Shown here piece after piece: positions 50,915-59,366 of a stretch of DNA of 64,000 nt. Below the pieces are notes generated by a model that saw only the letters and a list, made by a program, of their open reading frames with translations, did no database searches and was not told the origin of the DNA. The first letter of the stretch is position 1. Each line of letters begins with the position of its first letter. Source of the DNA: an uncultured Bacteroidales bacterium (GTDB lineage: Bacteria; Bacteroidota; Bacteroidia; Bacteroidales; F082). Where the stretch lies: positions 134,180-198,179 of the forward strand of contig OMYA01000006.1 of assembly GCA_900315175.1 (NCBI GenBank), written 5' to 3'. The translations under genes were made by a program, and so were the position numbers.

Positions 50915-51592
50915 ATGAAAGATATTATAAATTTCCTCAACCTCATCGTTGAAAACAACAACAGGCCTTGGTTTCAGCAGCATAAAGATTTGTATGTCAA
51001 CGCCCAAAACAAATTCAATGCCATCGCGGAAAAGATATTGCTGGGTGTGCAGAAATTCGACCCGCTGACACGCGGGCTGACCCTGAAAGACTGCACCTAC
51101 CGCTTCTACCGCGACACGCGTTTCTCGCCCGACAAGAGCCCTTACAAGCGTCATTTCGGCTTGTTTGTCTGCCCGAACGGCAAAAAATCGGGCTTGGCGG
51201 GCTATTATTTCCACATCGAAGGCGAAGGAGCCGAATATCTCGGGCATCACGGGCTGTACCCCGGCATGTACCAGTGCGAGCCGTACATCACCAAGAGCGT
51301 GCGCGAGGACATCAGCACCAAAGGCGACGAGTTTGTGAAGGCCCTGAAGAAAGCCAAAAACTTCGACCTCAGCTTAGCCGCGGCACTGAAAAAGGTGCCG
51401 AAAGACTACCCAGCCGACCATCCTTACGCAGAATATCTGAAACTGAAGGATTACTGCCTCTTTGAGCCTGTCTCCAACGACATGATTTATTCCGACCGCC
51501 TGGTGGAATGGGTCGTCGACGAGTTCCGCAGCTGCTACGACTTCAACTCGTTTTTGAACCGCGCAGCGCTTTTCGCGATGGAAAACAAATAA
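50915..51592 (+). CDS. DUF2461 (TIGR02453) family protein
   Basis: 225 aa. Characteristic stretches: IVENNNRPWFQQHKDLYVNA, TYRFYRDTRFSPDKSPYKRH, GLAGYYFHIEGEGAEYLGHH and YPGMYQCEPYITKSVREDIS. The family is widespread in Bacteroidetes and other bacteria, and its function is unknown. No signal peptide, so probably cytoplasmic. Base composition is the usual mid-GC of the core genes, in contrast to the AT-rich RHS locus just before it. Confidence 0.9.
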   Translation: MKDIINFLNLIVENNNRPWFQQHKDLYVNAQNKFNAIAEKILLGVQKFDPLTRGLTLKDCTYRFYRDTRFSPDKSPYKRHFGLFVCPNGKKSGLAGYYFHIEGEGAEYLGHHGLYPGMYQCEPYITKSVREDISTKGDEFVKALKKAKNFDLSLAAALKKVPKDYPADHPYAEYLKLKDYCLFEPVSNDMIYSDRLVEWVVDEFRSCYDFNSFLNRAALFAMENK

Positions 51593-51653
51593 TTTTCATT
51601 TTTGATGCAGCAAAACCGTCTTCCTTTCGTTAGGAAGATGTAAAACGAACGAA

Positions 51654-52193
51654 ATGTTAGGATTCAACATTATCTTGGAAAGGGCAAGAAAAGGCAAGCA
51701 AGACTCGCTGATGAGGCTTTATGACCTCGGCCGCAACGCTGTCTTCAACGCTTCCTACCGTATAGTGCTGAATGCCCAGGACGCCGAGGAAATCACACAG
51801 GACGCATTCCTGAAAACGTTCTCCACCCTCGACAGTTTCGAAGGCTCTGAGCGCGATTTCGTGGCTTATGTAAAGACCATCGCCATCAACAGGAGCATCG
51901 ACTTGTTCAGAAGACATTCCAAAGAACCGTTTTACGAGGAAATCGACAACACCGCCGACCAGATTGAGGACGACACCGATTTTGAGGATTTCCCGATTGA
52001 GAAGATAAAAGAGGCGCTCAACAACCTGCCCGACGGCTACCGCCTGACAATAACGCTGCGCCTTCTCGACGGGATGGAATTCAGCGAGATAGCGGAACGA
52101 ATGGGAATCAAGGAGTCGACAGTGAGGTCGCAGTACGCCAGAGGACTTGAGAAGCTGAGGAGGGAGAGCTTAAAGTTGAGAGTTGAGAGTTAA
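51654..52193 (+). CDS. ECF-type RNA polymerase sigma factor
   Basis: 179 aa. Region 2: LYDLGRNAVFNASYRIVLNA, then QDAEEITQDAFLKTFSTLDS (typical D-A-E-E-I-T-Q-D-x-F-L). Region 4: IKEALNNLPDGYRLTITLRL, DGMEFSEIAERMGIKESTVR and SQYARGLEKLR with the recognition helix. It directs core polymerase to a stress or envelope regulon, controlled by the membrane protein encoded next. A hairpin CTTCCT/AGGAAG lies at 51620-51637. The last residues and the stop codon are encoded by the 7-base repeat array at 52174, so repeat number can change the C terminus. Confidence 0.93.
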   Translation: MLGFNIILERARKGKQDSLMRLYDLGRNAVFNASYRIVLNAQDAEEITQDAFLKTFSTLDSFEGSERDFVAYVKTIAINRSIDLFRRHSKEPFYEEIDNTADQIEDDTDFEDFPIEKIKEALNNLPDGYRLTITLRLLDGMEFSEIAERMGIKESTVRSQYARGLEKLRRESLKLRVES

Positions 52194-52250
52194 GAGTTGA
52201 GTGTTGAGAGTTGAGAGTTAAGAGTTAAGAGTTAAGAGATAAAAGTTAAA
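52174..52250 (+). repeat. eleven 7-base units (AGTTGAG/AGTTAAG) overlapping the sigma-factor stop
   Basis: Units in register from 52174: AGTTGAG x2, AGTTAAG, AGTTGAG, TGTTGAG, AGTTGAG, AGTTAAG x3, AGATAAA, AGTTAAA. The stop TAA of the sigma gene (52191-52193) lies in unit 3. Loss or gain of one unit shifts the frame. Confidence 0.88.
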
Positions 52251-52307
52251 AGAGAGGTTTTAGGATTATTGAGGAAGAATATTTTGTAAGATTTTTGATT
52301 AGATTTT

Positions 52308-52389
52308 GAAAGATTTTGAGCTGTAAGGCGACCAATTAAGTTAAAAGAGATTAAGATTTTTAAAAAGATTTTGAGCCGTAAGGCGACCT
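52308..52389 (+). repeat. two copies of AGATTTTGAG-C-GTAAGGCGACC
   Basis: AGATTTTGAGCTGTAAGGCG at 52312 and AGATTTTGAGCCGTAAGGCG at 52369 differ by one base and end 12 bases before the anti-sigma-like gene. They may be a regulatory repeat or a duplicated leader; no promoter box is seen. Confidence 0.6.
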
Positions 52390-52401
52390 AAAATAAAAAC
52401 C

Positions 52402-52929
52402 ATGAATATAGAACAAAAAATAAGAGACAACGCTGCATCATTCGATGACGTAAAAATGCCGGAAGGCAGCCGCGAGCGATTCGAAGCGAGGCTTAACGGA
52501 ATCGCCAAGCACTATGAGGTTCCTCGCTACGCCCGGAATGACAAGAGGTTGCGCTTCATGACCTGGACCTCGGTGGCAGCAGCGGCAGTGACCATCATCA
52601 TGGTGATTACAGGCATGATTACAGACGGCCAAAAGGCAGCCACACATATACCACAGACAGCAACCGCCGACAGCAAACTGGTTGAAATGCGCCAGATGTA
52701 CGACGCAAGGATGGACGAGGCAATCATCAACCTCGAAAACGTGATGCAAAACGTCGACGACTCGACAAAACTGCAAATCAGTGCAGTGATCGACGGACTC
52801 CTCAACACAGGCGACGTGTTTGCCGAACTGGCACCGCTCCCGGAAGAAAAACAAATGGCTATAGCAGAACAAATTTACGATAACAAACTGAGAACAATTG
52901 AATTATTAACCGACAAATTAAACAAGTAA
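52402..52929 (+). CDS. single-pass membrane protein, probable anti-sigma factor, with a REP-derived insertion
   Basis: 175 aa. N-terminal cytoplasmic part (about 1-48), one membrane helix (WTSVAAAAVTIIMVITGMIT) and a helical periplasmic part ending EQIYDNKLRTIELLTDKLNK. Placed between the ECF sigma gene and a beta-rich exported protein, so an anti-sigma role is likely. Residues about 36-49 (HYEVPRYARNDKRL) are encoded by a half REP element (52516-52547, GAGGTTCCTCGCTACGCC then CGGAATGACA), which appears to have inserted in frame into the coding sequence. Confidence 0.7.
   Translation: MNIEQKIRDNAASFDDVKMPEGSRERFEARLNGIAKHYEVPRYARNDKRLRFMTWTSVAAAAVTIIMVITGMITDGQKAATHIPQTATADSKLVEMRQMYDARMDEAIINLENVMQNVDDSTKLQISAVIDGLLNTGDVFAELAPLPEEKQMAIAEQIYDNKLRTIELLTDKLNK
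52516..52547 (+). repeat. REP half-element inside a coding sequence
   Basis: GAGGTTCCTCGCTACGCC then CGGAATGACAAGAG, the same half-site that lies between genes at 29086 and 63052. Here it supplies about 11 codons of the anti-sigma-like gene without breaking the frame. Confidence 0.75.
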
Positions 52930-52933
52930 TATT

Positions 52934-53992
52934 ATGAAAAGGTATTTGGTTTTAACAGCATTGTTTTTAATGGCATCATTTGCTTTCGCCAACAAATGGG
53001 GCGACAACAACCATTACAACTACAAATTTGAAGAGACGAAGACTATCGAAAAGACTTTCGACGTGGACGCTCTGCCCAACCTTGTGATGGAAGGGGTCTA
53101 CAGCGACTTCAACATCACCTCATGGGACCAGCCACAGATTGATTTCAAGGTAAAAATCACTGTGAAAAGCGATAAGGAGAAGACCGTAAAAAGCCTCATA
53201 GGAATCATTGATGTTGAACTTAGCCAATCATCCAACACAGTGGACGCAAAGACCATTTTCAACAACACGTCAAACAAATCGTATAATGCCTCTATTTCCA
53301 TCAAATATAACGTGAGAGTCCCGAAAGACGTGCTGATGAACCTGACAACACGTTATGGCGACATCACTATCGACGAGGTGCGCGAAAAGCTGAAAGTCCA
53401 TCTCAAATATGGCGATTTGAAAGTTGACAACATCCTGATTGACGATATCGTAAACAACTCCATCGAGGTGAAATACGGGAATATCAACATCGACAACGTC
53501 AAGCAAATGGGCTTGTGGCTGGATTACGGCGACGCCAAAATCAACACCTGTGACTATATCGACGGAACGCTGAAATACAGCAAGATTTTCATCACCGATT
53601 TGAATCACTGCATGTTGGAACTCAAATATTCTGATGCAAGAATCGAGAAGGCAGACAAAGTCTTATTTGTCAACACCGCCTATTCCGACATGAAAGTGAG
53701 AAACGTCACCGGCAGACTGTCTGTCGACATGAGATATTCCGATTTGACTGCCACAGCAACATCGTTGACGCCGGACATCGAAATCGACGGCGCATATTCC
53801 GACGCTAATCTGTACCTCAACGAGGATGCATCATTCAACTACAGCCTTCGTTCGTCGTACGGCGACATCACCTTCAAGGGTTTCTTCGACACGAGTAGCA
53901 TCGGCGGGCATGGCCATTACGGCGATGGCGAACGCGGCAGCCTTAACATAACAACGAAATATGGTGACGTTGATATCCGTAAAAATAAATAA
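52934..53992 (+). CDS. secreted repetitive beta-rich protein (DUF4097-like)
   Basis: 352 aa. Signal peptide MKRYLVLTALFLMASFAFA. The mature part is a chain of short repeats Y-G-D-I/L or Y-S-D-A (TRYGDITIDEV, LKYGDLKVDNI, VKYGNINIDNV, LDYGDAKINTC, LKYSDARIEKA, MRYSDLTATAT, TKYGDVDIRKN), about 20-25 residues apart, as in DUF4097 putative adhesins with a beta-helix or beta-roll. It begins 4 bases after the anti-sigma-like gene, so sigma, anti-sigma and this exported protein form an operon. The ligand is unknown. Confidence 0.8.
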   Translation: MKRYLVLTALFLMASFAFANKWGDNNHYNYKFEETKTIEKTFDVDALPNLVMEGVYSDFNITSWDQPQIDFKVKITVKSDKEKTVKSLIGIIDVELSQSSNTVDAKTIFNNTSNKSYNASISIKYNVRVPKDVLMNLTTRYGDITIDEVREKLKVHLKYGDLKVDNILIDDIVNNSIEVKYGNINIDNVKQMGLWLDYGDAKINTCDYIDGTLKYSKIFITDLNHCMLELKYSDARIEKADKVLFVNTAYSDMKVRNVTGRLSVDMRYSDLTATATSLTPDIEIDGAYSDANLYLNEDASFNYSLRSSYGDITFKGFFDTSSIGGHGHYGDGERGSLNITTKYGDVDIRKNK

Positions 53993-54051
53993 TCTTTTTT
54001 TCATACTTTGAATTTTTTATGCCGAATTTATTTGTTCGGCATAATTTTTTG

Positions 54052-54059
54052 TAATTTTG
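54052..54059 (+). promoter_or_regulatory. -7 box TAATTTTG of the outer-membrane barrel gene
   Basis: Lies 130 bases before the ATG at 54190; the intervening leader contains a complete REP-like palindrome (54077-54168). Confidence 0.5.
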
Positions 54060-54076
54060 TAACGTTAAATGACTAC

Positions 54077-54168
54077 GTCATTTCGACTGGAGCGGAGCGA
54101 GATGGAAAAATCTCATTCAATTGTTTGAGATTTATTCACCAAAGGTGAATGCTTTCGCTCGAAATGAC
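54077..54168. repeat. paired GTCATTTCGACT palindromic repeat in the barrel gene leader
   Basis: GTCATTTCGACTGGAGCGGA... ATTCACCAAAGGTGAAT... TTTCGCTCGAAATGAC. The ends are inverted copies, and the element includes ATGGAAAAATCTC/GAGATT as a second pair. It would form a long hairpin in the 5' leader of the barrel mRNA. Confidence 0.85.
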
Positions 54169-54189
54169 AAAAGAAAAATATCATTTAAA

Positions 54190-56658
54190 ATGAAACGAGC
54201 AATAATACTATTAGCGGCTATATTGTTGAACATCAACATGTTATTAGCTCAGCACACTATTTCAGGCACTTTGGTCGACAATGCCACGGGCGAGCCTCTG
54301 GTTTTTGTCAATGTGGGCTTGATTCGGGCGGCCGACACGGTATATGTCAGCGGAGTAGCATCCAACGACAAAGGATTCTTCAAGTTGGAAAATATCCGAA
54401 ACGGCCAGTATATTCTGCAGATTACGGCAATCGGGTATGAGAACTACAAAAACGTTTTGGATGTCACTGAAGACGTTGACTTGGGTGTCATCAGGATGAA
54501 TGAGGGCGCGGTGCGGCTCGATGAGGTCGTCATCACTGAGAAGAAGCCGCTTTTTGCCAACGACGGCGAAAAAACGCTTTATAATGTGAGTGAGGACCCG
54601 TCGATTCAGACAGGTACCGCATCCGACGCTCTTCAGAACGCACCGGGCGTGGAGGTCGACGTGGAAGGCAACATCACGCTTCGTGGAGTCTCATCGGTGG
54701 AGATCTGGATCAACGGGAAGCCCTCGCATCTCAACGAGGAGAACCTGAAGACATACATACAGCAGCTGCCCGCCAATGCCATCAAGACCATCGAGGTCAT
54801 CACCAACCCGGGCGCACGTTACGCCTCGAAGAGCGACGGCGGCATCATCAACATCGTGACAAACGCCAAAGTGCAGAAAAACCAGTTCGTGAGCTTCGGC
54901 GCCAACGCCTCGACACGCCCCGACGTGTCACCTTGGGTGTCGTACGTCTACGCCAACGACAAGATTTCGTTCAACCTCTATCTCAACGGACGTTATTCAA
55001 ACAACAAAATAAACACCAACGGCTACAGCTACTCGTTCAAAGACAGCGACTTAAACCCAGGCGTGCTTGACACCACCACCACGACACGTTACGACGGCAA
55101 GACCAAACAAAACAGCTACGGCGGCGGTTTTTTCATGAGTCTCCAATACAACATCGACACCATGAACAACGTCTCGGTGTGGATGGGCGGCTGGCCTAAC
55201 TGGAGCAGCGGCAGCAGCTGGCAAGATTATTACCGCAACGAATACCGCCCAGGCGGCATCGAATATAACCATTACTACACCAACACCGACACCGACGGTA
55301 ACTTCATGGGTTTCCATGGCGGCGCCGAATACCAGCATCTGTTTAACAACGACGGGCATAACATCACCTTCAGCTTCGACGCAGGCTATTGGGGCGGTCA
55401 CGACAACAGCTTTAACGAAAGAGTCTATTTCAACCCCGACGGCAGCGTGCAGCGACTCAGCGGCTACCGCAACAACAACCATTACAACGACTTCAGCTAC
55501 GACGCCCTCCTCGACTATAACCTGCCTTACATCAAAGGCGGCGAGATAGGCTTGGGCGTGGCGTTTATGCACGACCCCGACACCTATCATATCGATTACG
55601 ACACCTTGATAAACGCCTCGACGTTCGTCAACGACAACCTGCGCACCTACGACCGTGTGAGCTGGTCTGATGAATTCGACGCCTACCTCACAGTGCAGCA
55701 ACGATTCGGCAACTTCGTGATAAAACCCGGCATAAGAATGGAATTCTCCAACGTGCATTGCAATATGGACGGCTATATGACCGACCATGAGTCGAAACAG
55801 TACCTCAACTGGCGTCCTTCAATCCACATGTCGTACAGGACAAAGTCGATGCACAACTTCAAGCTTAATTACACGAGAAGCATCTCCAACCCTAATGCAC
55901 GTTATCTCACCAATTTCATCGAATACGAACAGGAGAGCCTCGATTTGGGCAATATCGACCTGAAATCTGTTTACACCAACTCCATCGAAGCTGGCTGGAC
56001 GAAATATTTTGAGAAGTTCGGAAGCGTCGGATTATCAGCATATTACAGAGACTCAGACGGTGCCATCAACTTGGTGACGGAGAACGTCTACGACAGTGTG
56101 CTGTTTCATCGTTGGGTGCGCGCTGCAAAGCCTTACAACGTCGACAACTCATATAATCTAGGCTTTGAGGCAAGCGTCATGTACCGCCCGACAGGCTTTT
56201 TCAACATGCGATTCTATGCCAACGTCTACGACTCGTATTATTCGACCTTGTTCAACGGCCAAAAAGTGGCGAGTGAGATGTGGTCGTACAGCCTCCGTCT
56301 GAATGTCTGGGCGAAAGTATGGAACAAACTCGAAGTACATGCTTCGGGCTACTACCGCTCGGCGACGCAGACACTTTATGCGGAACAACGACCGTCGTAC
56401 GCCATCAACTGCGGCCTGCGTGCCGATTTCTTCGACAAGAAAATGTCGGTTTTTGTCAACGTGAACGACATCTTCAATTGGAACAAATGGGACAACAACA
56501 CATACAACCCGTATTACATCTCCTATAGCTCTTACAAGTTCAACAGCCGTTCCATCAGTGCCGGCGTGACATTCAGATTCGGAAAGATGGAGCTTGAGAA
56601 CAGGGCAAGAGAAGGCGGCGCTGAGGGCGGAGAGCCGAGTATGGGAAGCGGGAAGTAA
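54190..56658 (+). CDS. outer-membrane beta-barrel protein, TonB-receptor-like, with carboxypeptidase-like N domain
   Basis: 822 aa. Signal peptide MKRAIILLAAILLNINMLLA. CarboxypepD_reg-like domain about 22-105 (ISGTLVDNATGEPLVFVNVG, GYENYKNVLDV), plug domain about 115-230 (DEVVITEKKPLF, DALQNAPGVEVDVEGNITLR, PGARYASKSDGGIINIVTN), then the beta-barrel with aromatic-rich strands to the end (VTFRFGKMELENR). The ORF is open to 54121, but those 23 codons (ending AFARNDKR) are the REP-like element; the ATG at 54190 is the start. No SusD partner is adjacent, so a peptide or cofactor receptor, or a channel, is possible. Confidence 0.87.
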   Translation: MKRAIILLAAILLNINMLLAQHTISGTLVDNATGEPLVFVNVGLIRAADTVYVSGVASNDKGFFKLENIRNGQYILQITAIGYENYKNVLDVTEDVDLGVIRMNEGAVRLDEVVITEKKPLFANDGEKTLYNVSEDPSIQTGTASDALQNAPGVEVDVEGNITLRGVSSVEIWINGKPSHLNEENLKTYIQQLPANAIKTIEVITNPGARYASKSDGGIINIVTNAKVQKNQFVSFGANASTRPDVSPWVSYVYANDKISFNLYLNGRYSNNKINTNGYSYSFKDSDLNPGVLDTTTTTRYDGKTKQNSYGGGFFMSLQYNIDTMNNVSVWMGGWPNWSSGSSWQDYYRNEYRPGGIEYNHYYTNTDTDGNFMGFHGGAEYQHLFNNDGHNITFSFDAGYWGGHDNSFNERVYFNPDGSVQRLSGYRNNNHYNDFSYDALLDYNLPYIKGGEIGLGVAFMHDPDTYHIDYDTLINASTFVNDNLRTYDRVSWSDEFDAYLTVQQRFGNFVIKPGIRMEFSNVHCNMDGYMTDHESKQYLNWRPSIHMSYRTKSMHNFKLNYTRSISNPNARYLTNFIEYEQESLDLGNIDLKSVYTNSIEAGWTKYFEKFGSVGLSAYYRDSDGAINLVTENVYDSVLFHRWVRAAKPYNVDNSYNLGFEASVMYRPTGFFNMRFYANVYDSYYSTLFNGQKVASEMWSYSLRLNVWAKVWNKLEVHASGYYRSATQTLYAEQRPSYAINCGLRADFFDKKMSVFVNVNDIFNWNKWDNNTYNPYYISYSSYKFNSRSISAGVTFRFGKMELENRAREGGAEGGEPSMGSGK

Positions 56659-56667
56659 CACTCACCC

Positions 56668-56789
56668 GTCATTTCGACTGGAGCGAAGCGGAATGGAGAA
56701 ATCCTTGTTTATCGAAATCATTCGATTGTTTACGTTAAAAAAGGATTTCTCGACTACACTTCACTTCGTTACGTTTCGCTCGAAATGAC
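56668..56789. repeat. paired GTCATTTCGACT palindromic repeat between barrel and M28 genes
   Basis: GTCATTTCGACTGGAGCGAA... GGAATGGAGAAATCCTT ... AAGGATTTCTCGACT ... GTTTCGCTCGAAATGAC. Long inverted pair of the same family as 54077. AAATCCTT/AAGGATTT forms the inner stem. Confidence 0.85.
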
Positions 56790-56812
56790 GAATTAAATGA
56801 AATTTTTGAAAT

Positions 56813-57817
56813 ATGAAAAAGATATTTTTATTATTAGGGATTGTGATCGCATTCATTTCTTGCGATAATAACGGCAAGCAGCCACAGCAGCAGTCGCAGG
56901 CGACACCGAAGAAGAACGTAAGCGTTCCGAAGTTTGTCGGTGACTCGGCGTATTATTTTGTGAAAGCGCAATGTGATTTCGGGCCGCGTGTGCCGGGCAG
57001 TGTGGCGCATCAGCAGTGCGCGCAGTGGATGATTGCGACGCTCAACGGTTATTGCGACACCGTTTATGTCCAGGATTTCAAGACACGTGTCTACGACGGG
57101 AAGGTCTTGGATGGCAAGAACATCATCGGCACATTCAACCCTGACGCGCGGAAACGACTCGTCATTGCAGCGCATTGGGACTCAAGACCATATGCCGACA
57201 ACGACCCTGACGAGGCTAACTGGAAGAAGCCTATTGACGGTGCCAACGACGGCGCGTCAGGCTGCGGCATCATGATGGAGATGGCTCGTGTGATGAAGAA
57301 TCACCGCATCGACGACAACATAGGCATCGACTTCGTTTTCTTCGACTTGGAAGACTACGGCTCACCGAAATGGATGGACGACAGCCAGCGCGACGACCTC
57401 TCCTGGGGTCTCGGCTCGCAATATTGGTCGAAGAAGCCGCATATCGAGGATTACACCGCATATTACGGCATATTGCTCGACATGGTGGGTGCTGCCAATC
57501 CACGTTTCCCGAAGGAATATTACTCGCAAGGCAACTCGGCATGGGTGCTCAACAAGGTGTGGCGAATCGCACGCGACATGGGTTACGACGAGGCGTTCAC
57601 CAACGAACTCGGCGACCCTATCAACGACGACCACATCTACATGATTCACTACGCCGGCATCCCGACAATCGACATCATACACCTCGTCGGTGACGAAGAC
57701 CGCACATCATGCTTCTTCCCGCATTGGCACACGGTTAACGACAACATCGAAAATATCGATGTGAAGACGTTGCAGATGGTAGGGAACGTGATGATGAAGG
57801 TTATATATTCAGAATAA
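56813..57817 (+). CDS. M28-family lipoprotein peptidase/glutaminyl cyclase-like
   Basis: 334 aa. Lipoprotein signal MKKIFLLLGIVIAFISC. Zinc ligands of the M28/QC fold: His and Asp in VIAAHWDSRPYADND and DGANDGASGCGIMMEMARVM, Glu in VFFDLEDYGSPKWMDD, Asp in YGILLDMVGAANPRFP and His in FPHWHTVNDNIENID. DxxHxxD layout and length (about 330) agree with bacterial glutaminyl-peptide cyclotransferase-like proteins, although many Bacteroidetes members are annotated only as M28 peptidases. Cyclising N-terminal Gln or aminopeptidase action are both possible. Confidence 0.88.
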   Translation: MKKIFLLLGIVIAFISCDNNGKQPQQQSQATPKKNVSVPKFVGDSAYYFVKAQCDFGPRVPGSVAHQQCAQWMIATLNGYCDTVYVQDFKTRVYDGKVLDGKNIIGTFNPDARKRLVIAAHWDSRPYADNDPDEANWKKPIDGANDGASGCGIMMEMARVMKNHRIDDNIGIDFVFFDLEDYGSPKWMDDSQRDDLSWGLGSQYWSKKPHIEDYTAYYGILLDMVGAANPRFPKEYYSQGNSAWVLNKVWRIARDMGYDEAFTNELGDPINDDHIYMIHYAGIPTIDIIHLVGDEDRTSCFFPHWHTVNDNIENIDVKTLQMVGNVMMKVIYSE

Positions 57818-57825
57818 TTTGCTGC

Positions 57826-57942
57826 CTACGGCAGAATGTGTTGAAATGTGCCGCTTCGCGGAATGTGTGGGCTTCGCCCATTGGCCAAAGGCCACACATT
57901 CTAACACATTTTGCGTAGCAACGCTTTCCGCGAAGCGGCAAA
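57826..57942. repeat. nested palindromic REP element after the M28 gene
   Basis: Outer arms GCCGCTTCGCGGA (57850-57862) and TCCGCGAAGCGGC (57927-57939), with inner GAATGTGT/ACACATTC and GGGCTTCGCCC hairpins. The element ends one base before the beta-helix gene stop codon. It may work as a bidirectional terminator between convergent genes. Confidence 0.8.
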
Positions 57943-59283
57943 TTATTTAATGTATTTTATACCATTCAGGATATAAACTCCTTTATAGTTTTCAGGCAGT
58001 TTTGCACCGAGACAACGGCCTTCCAAGGTATAATAAAGGTTGTCTTTCGACAGGTTTTCTGCCGAAATCTCATCGATTCCTTCGCTGCCGACGTAAGGAT
58101 AAAACGTCACGAGACCGAAGCTCGGGTCGTCGATTTGGTCGACGATATGATCAGCTATCTCTTCCTCTATGACAGTGCCCCAATTGTTGCCTACAGCCAT
58201 AATGTCGCAAGCCGAGTTGTTGTACAGGTCGTAAACTTCGCCAGCGTTGCCGTTGTCGTGAATCTCGTTATAGCCCCAATCGTCTTCTGTTCCAAGGTCG
58301 ATGTCGTGCATGTAAATCGCGGTGATGCCCCAGAGGTTGCCGGTAATCACATTGTTACGCAAGACAGCTTTATTGTTGGCCGTTGTGCCATAAATCGAGA
58401 TGCCGCTGCCGCCGTTCATCGGGTTGTCCTCGTGGCTGTTGTTGAGGAACTGGTTGCCGACGATAACCGACGAGATGGTCTGTCCCTGCTGGTTATAGCC
58501 GTAGCGGCCTTCCCTGATGATGTTGTCTTTCAGAAGCACCTTCGTAGAGCCTGTTCCCATGAGATCGGCGACGGAAACGCCTCCGACATACCATTGGGCC
58601 ATAATAGTGTAGACCTCATTGCCGACGATGCGGATGGTGTCGTTGCCACCAGGTCCGAGGTTGATTTGCGGGCTGTTGACGTTGTCTGTGACGTTGGTGT
58701 CGAAGTCGCAGTTCAGAATCTGCGGCGATGCCTGTCCGTTGGCCGGCGAGCTGATTGCAGCACCGTGATTCAGCATGAAGTAACAGTCTTTGATGGTCGG
58801 GTCGCAGTTGAAGACATCGATGACGGCATTGCAGTAATCTCTTGTGAAATAAACGAATTTCACGTCATCGAAGGTCACATCCGAATCGATGACTTTGATG
58901 CCTGCGCCGTCGGAGAAATACATCTTCTTGATGTTGCAGTCTGTAGCATTCTCGAAGCGCATGCTGAAATGCTGCGTCTCGTTAAGGCCATAAAACTTGA
59001 CTCTGTCTGTATTTGTGCAAACCATTGAGCCATTGATGGTTACTAGTATCTCTGCCGCATCGATACGCTCCACCTGGTCGTCGATTTTAAGGATATCGTT
59101 GGCGGAAATGGTTAGGTCGGCATTGATGACGAAGCCGTTCTCACCGACAGTGACCACTCCTTCGGTAACGTCTACGAGGTCAGGCAGGGTGTAAGTGGTG
59201 CCGTTGCCCGGGCTAACCCATTGGGCGTCAAGGGTAAGCACCATCATGAAGGTGGTGATTAAAAACAATAATTTCTTTTTCAT
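57943..59283 (-). CDS. secreted right-handed beta-helix protein
   Basis: 446 aa from the ATG at 59283 (MKKKLLFLITTFMMVLTLDA); 7 more codons upstream are open, but the signal peptide starts here. Successive rungs such as FVINADLTISANDILKIDDQ, NCDPTIKDCYFMLNHGAAIS, VLLKDNIIREGRYGYNQQGQ, VIVGNQFLNNSHEDNPMNGG and VLRNNVITGNLWGITAIYMH give a NosD-like parallel beta-helix. Its C-terminal 35 residues (LEGRCLGAKLPENYKGVYIL) resemble a short sorting tail of the 'G-V-Y-I' type. It might bind or cleave a polysaccharide; no catalytic residues can be identified. Confidence 0.8.
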   Translation of the reverse strand: MKKKLLFLITTFMMVLTLDAQWVSPGNGTTYTLPDLVDVTEGVVTVGENGFVINADLTISANDILKIDDQVERIDAAEILVTINGSMVCTNTDRVKFYGLNETQHFSMRFENATDCNIKKMYFSDGAGIKVIDSDVTFDDVKFVYFTRDYCNAVIDVFNCDPTIKDCYFMLNHGAAISSPANGQASPQILNCDFDTNVTDNVNSPQINLGPGGNDTIRIVGNEVYTIMAQWYVGGVSVADLMGTGSTKVLLKDNIIREGRYGYNQQGQTISSVIVGNQFLNNSHEDNPMNGGSGISIYGTTANNKAVLRNNVITGNLWGITAIYMHDIDLGTEDDWGYNEIHDNGNAGEVYDLYNNSACDIMAVGNNWGTVIEEEIADHIVDQIDDPSFGLVTFYPYVGSEGIDEISAENLSKDNLYYTLEGRCLGAKLPENYKGVYILNGIKYIK

Positions 59284-59284
59284 C

Positions 59285-59362
59285 GTAATGTGATTTAAAG
59301 CCATTAGCCGTTAGCTTTAGCCATTAGCAAAAAAACACTTAAAACTAATGGCTAATGGCTGA
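59285..59362. repeat. facing heptamer arrays between beta-helix and pgk genes
   Basis: CCATTAG, CCGTTAG, a 6-base CTTTAG and CCATTAG (about 59303-59329) face CTAATGG, CTAATGG (59346-59359). AGCCATTAG/CTAATGGCT forms a stem. The design is the same as at the cobB/helicase junction. Confidence 0.7.
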
Positions 59363-59366
59363 AAAA

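Noticed and set aside
52174..52250. Tandem repeats that might be read as a small CRISPR array
   Set aside because: Units are 7 bases, contiguous and without spacers; no cas genes occur in the window. The same holds for the arrays at 37092, 40286 and 60657.
54121..54189. 23-residue N-terminal extension of the outer-membrane barrel protein
   Set aside because: The extension is encoded by the GTCATTTCGACT palindromic repeat, and a complete signal peptide starts at the ATG at 54190.
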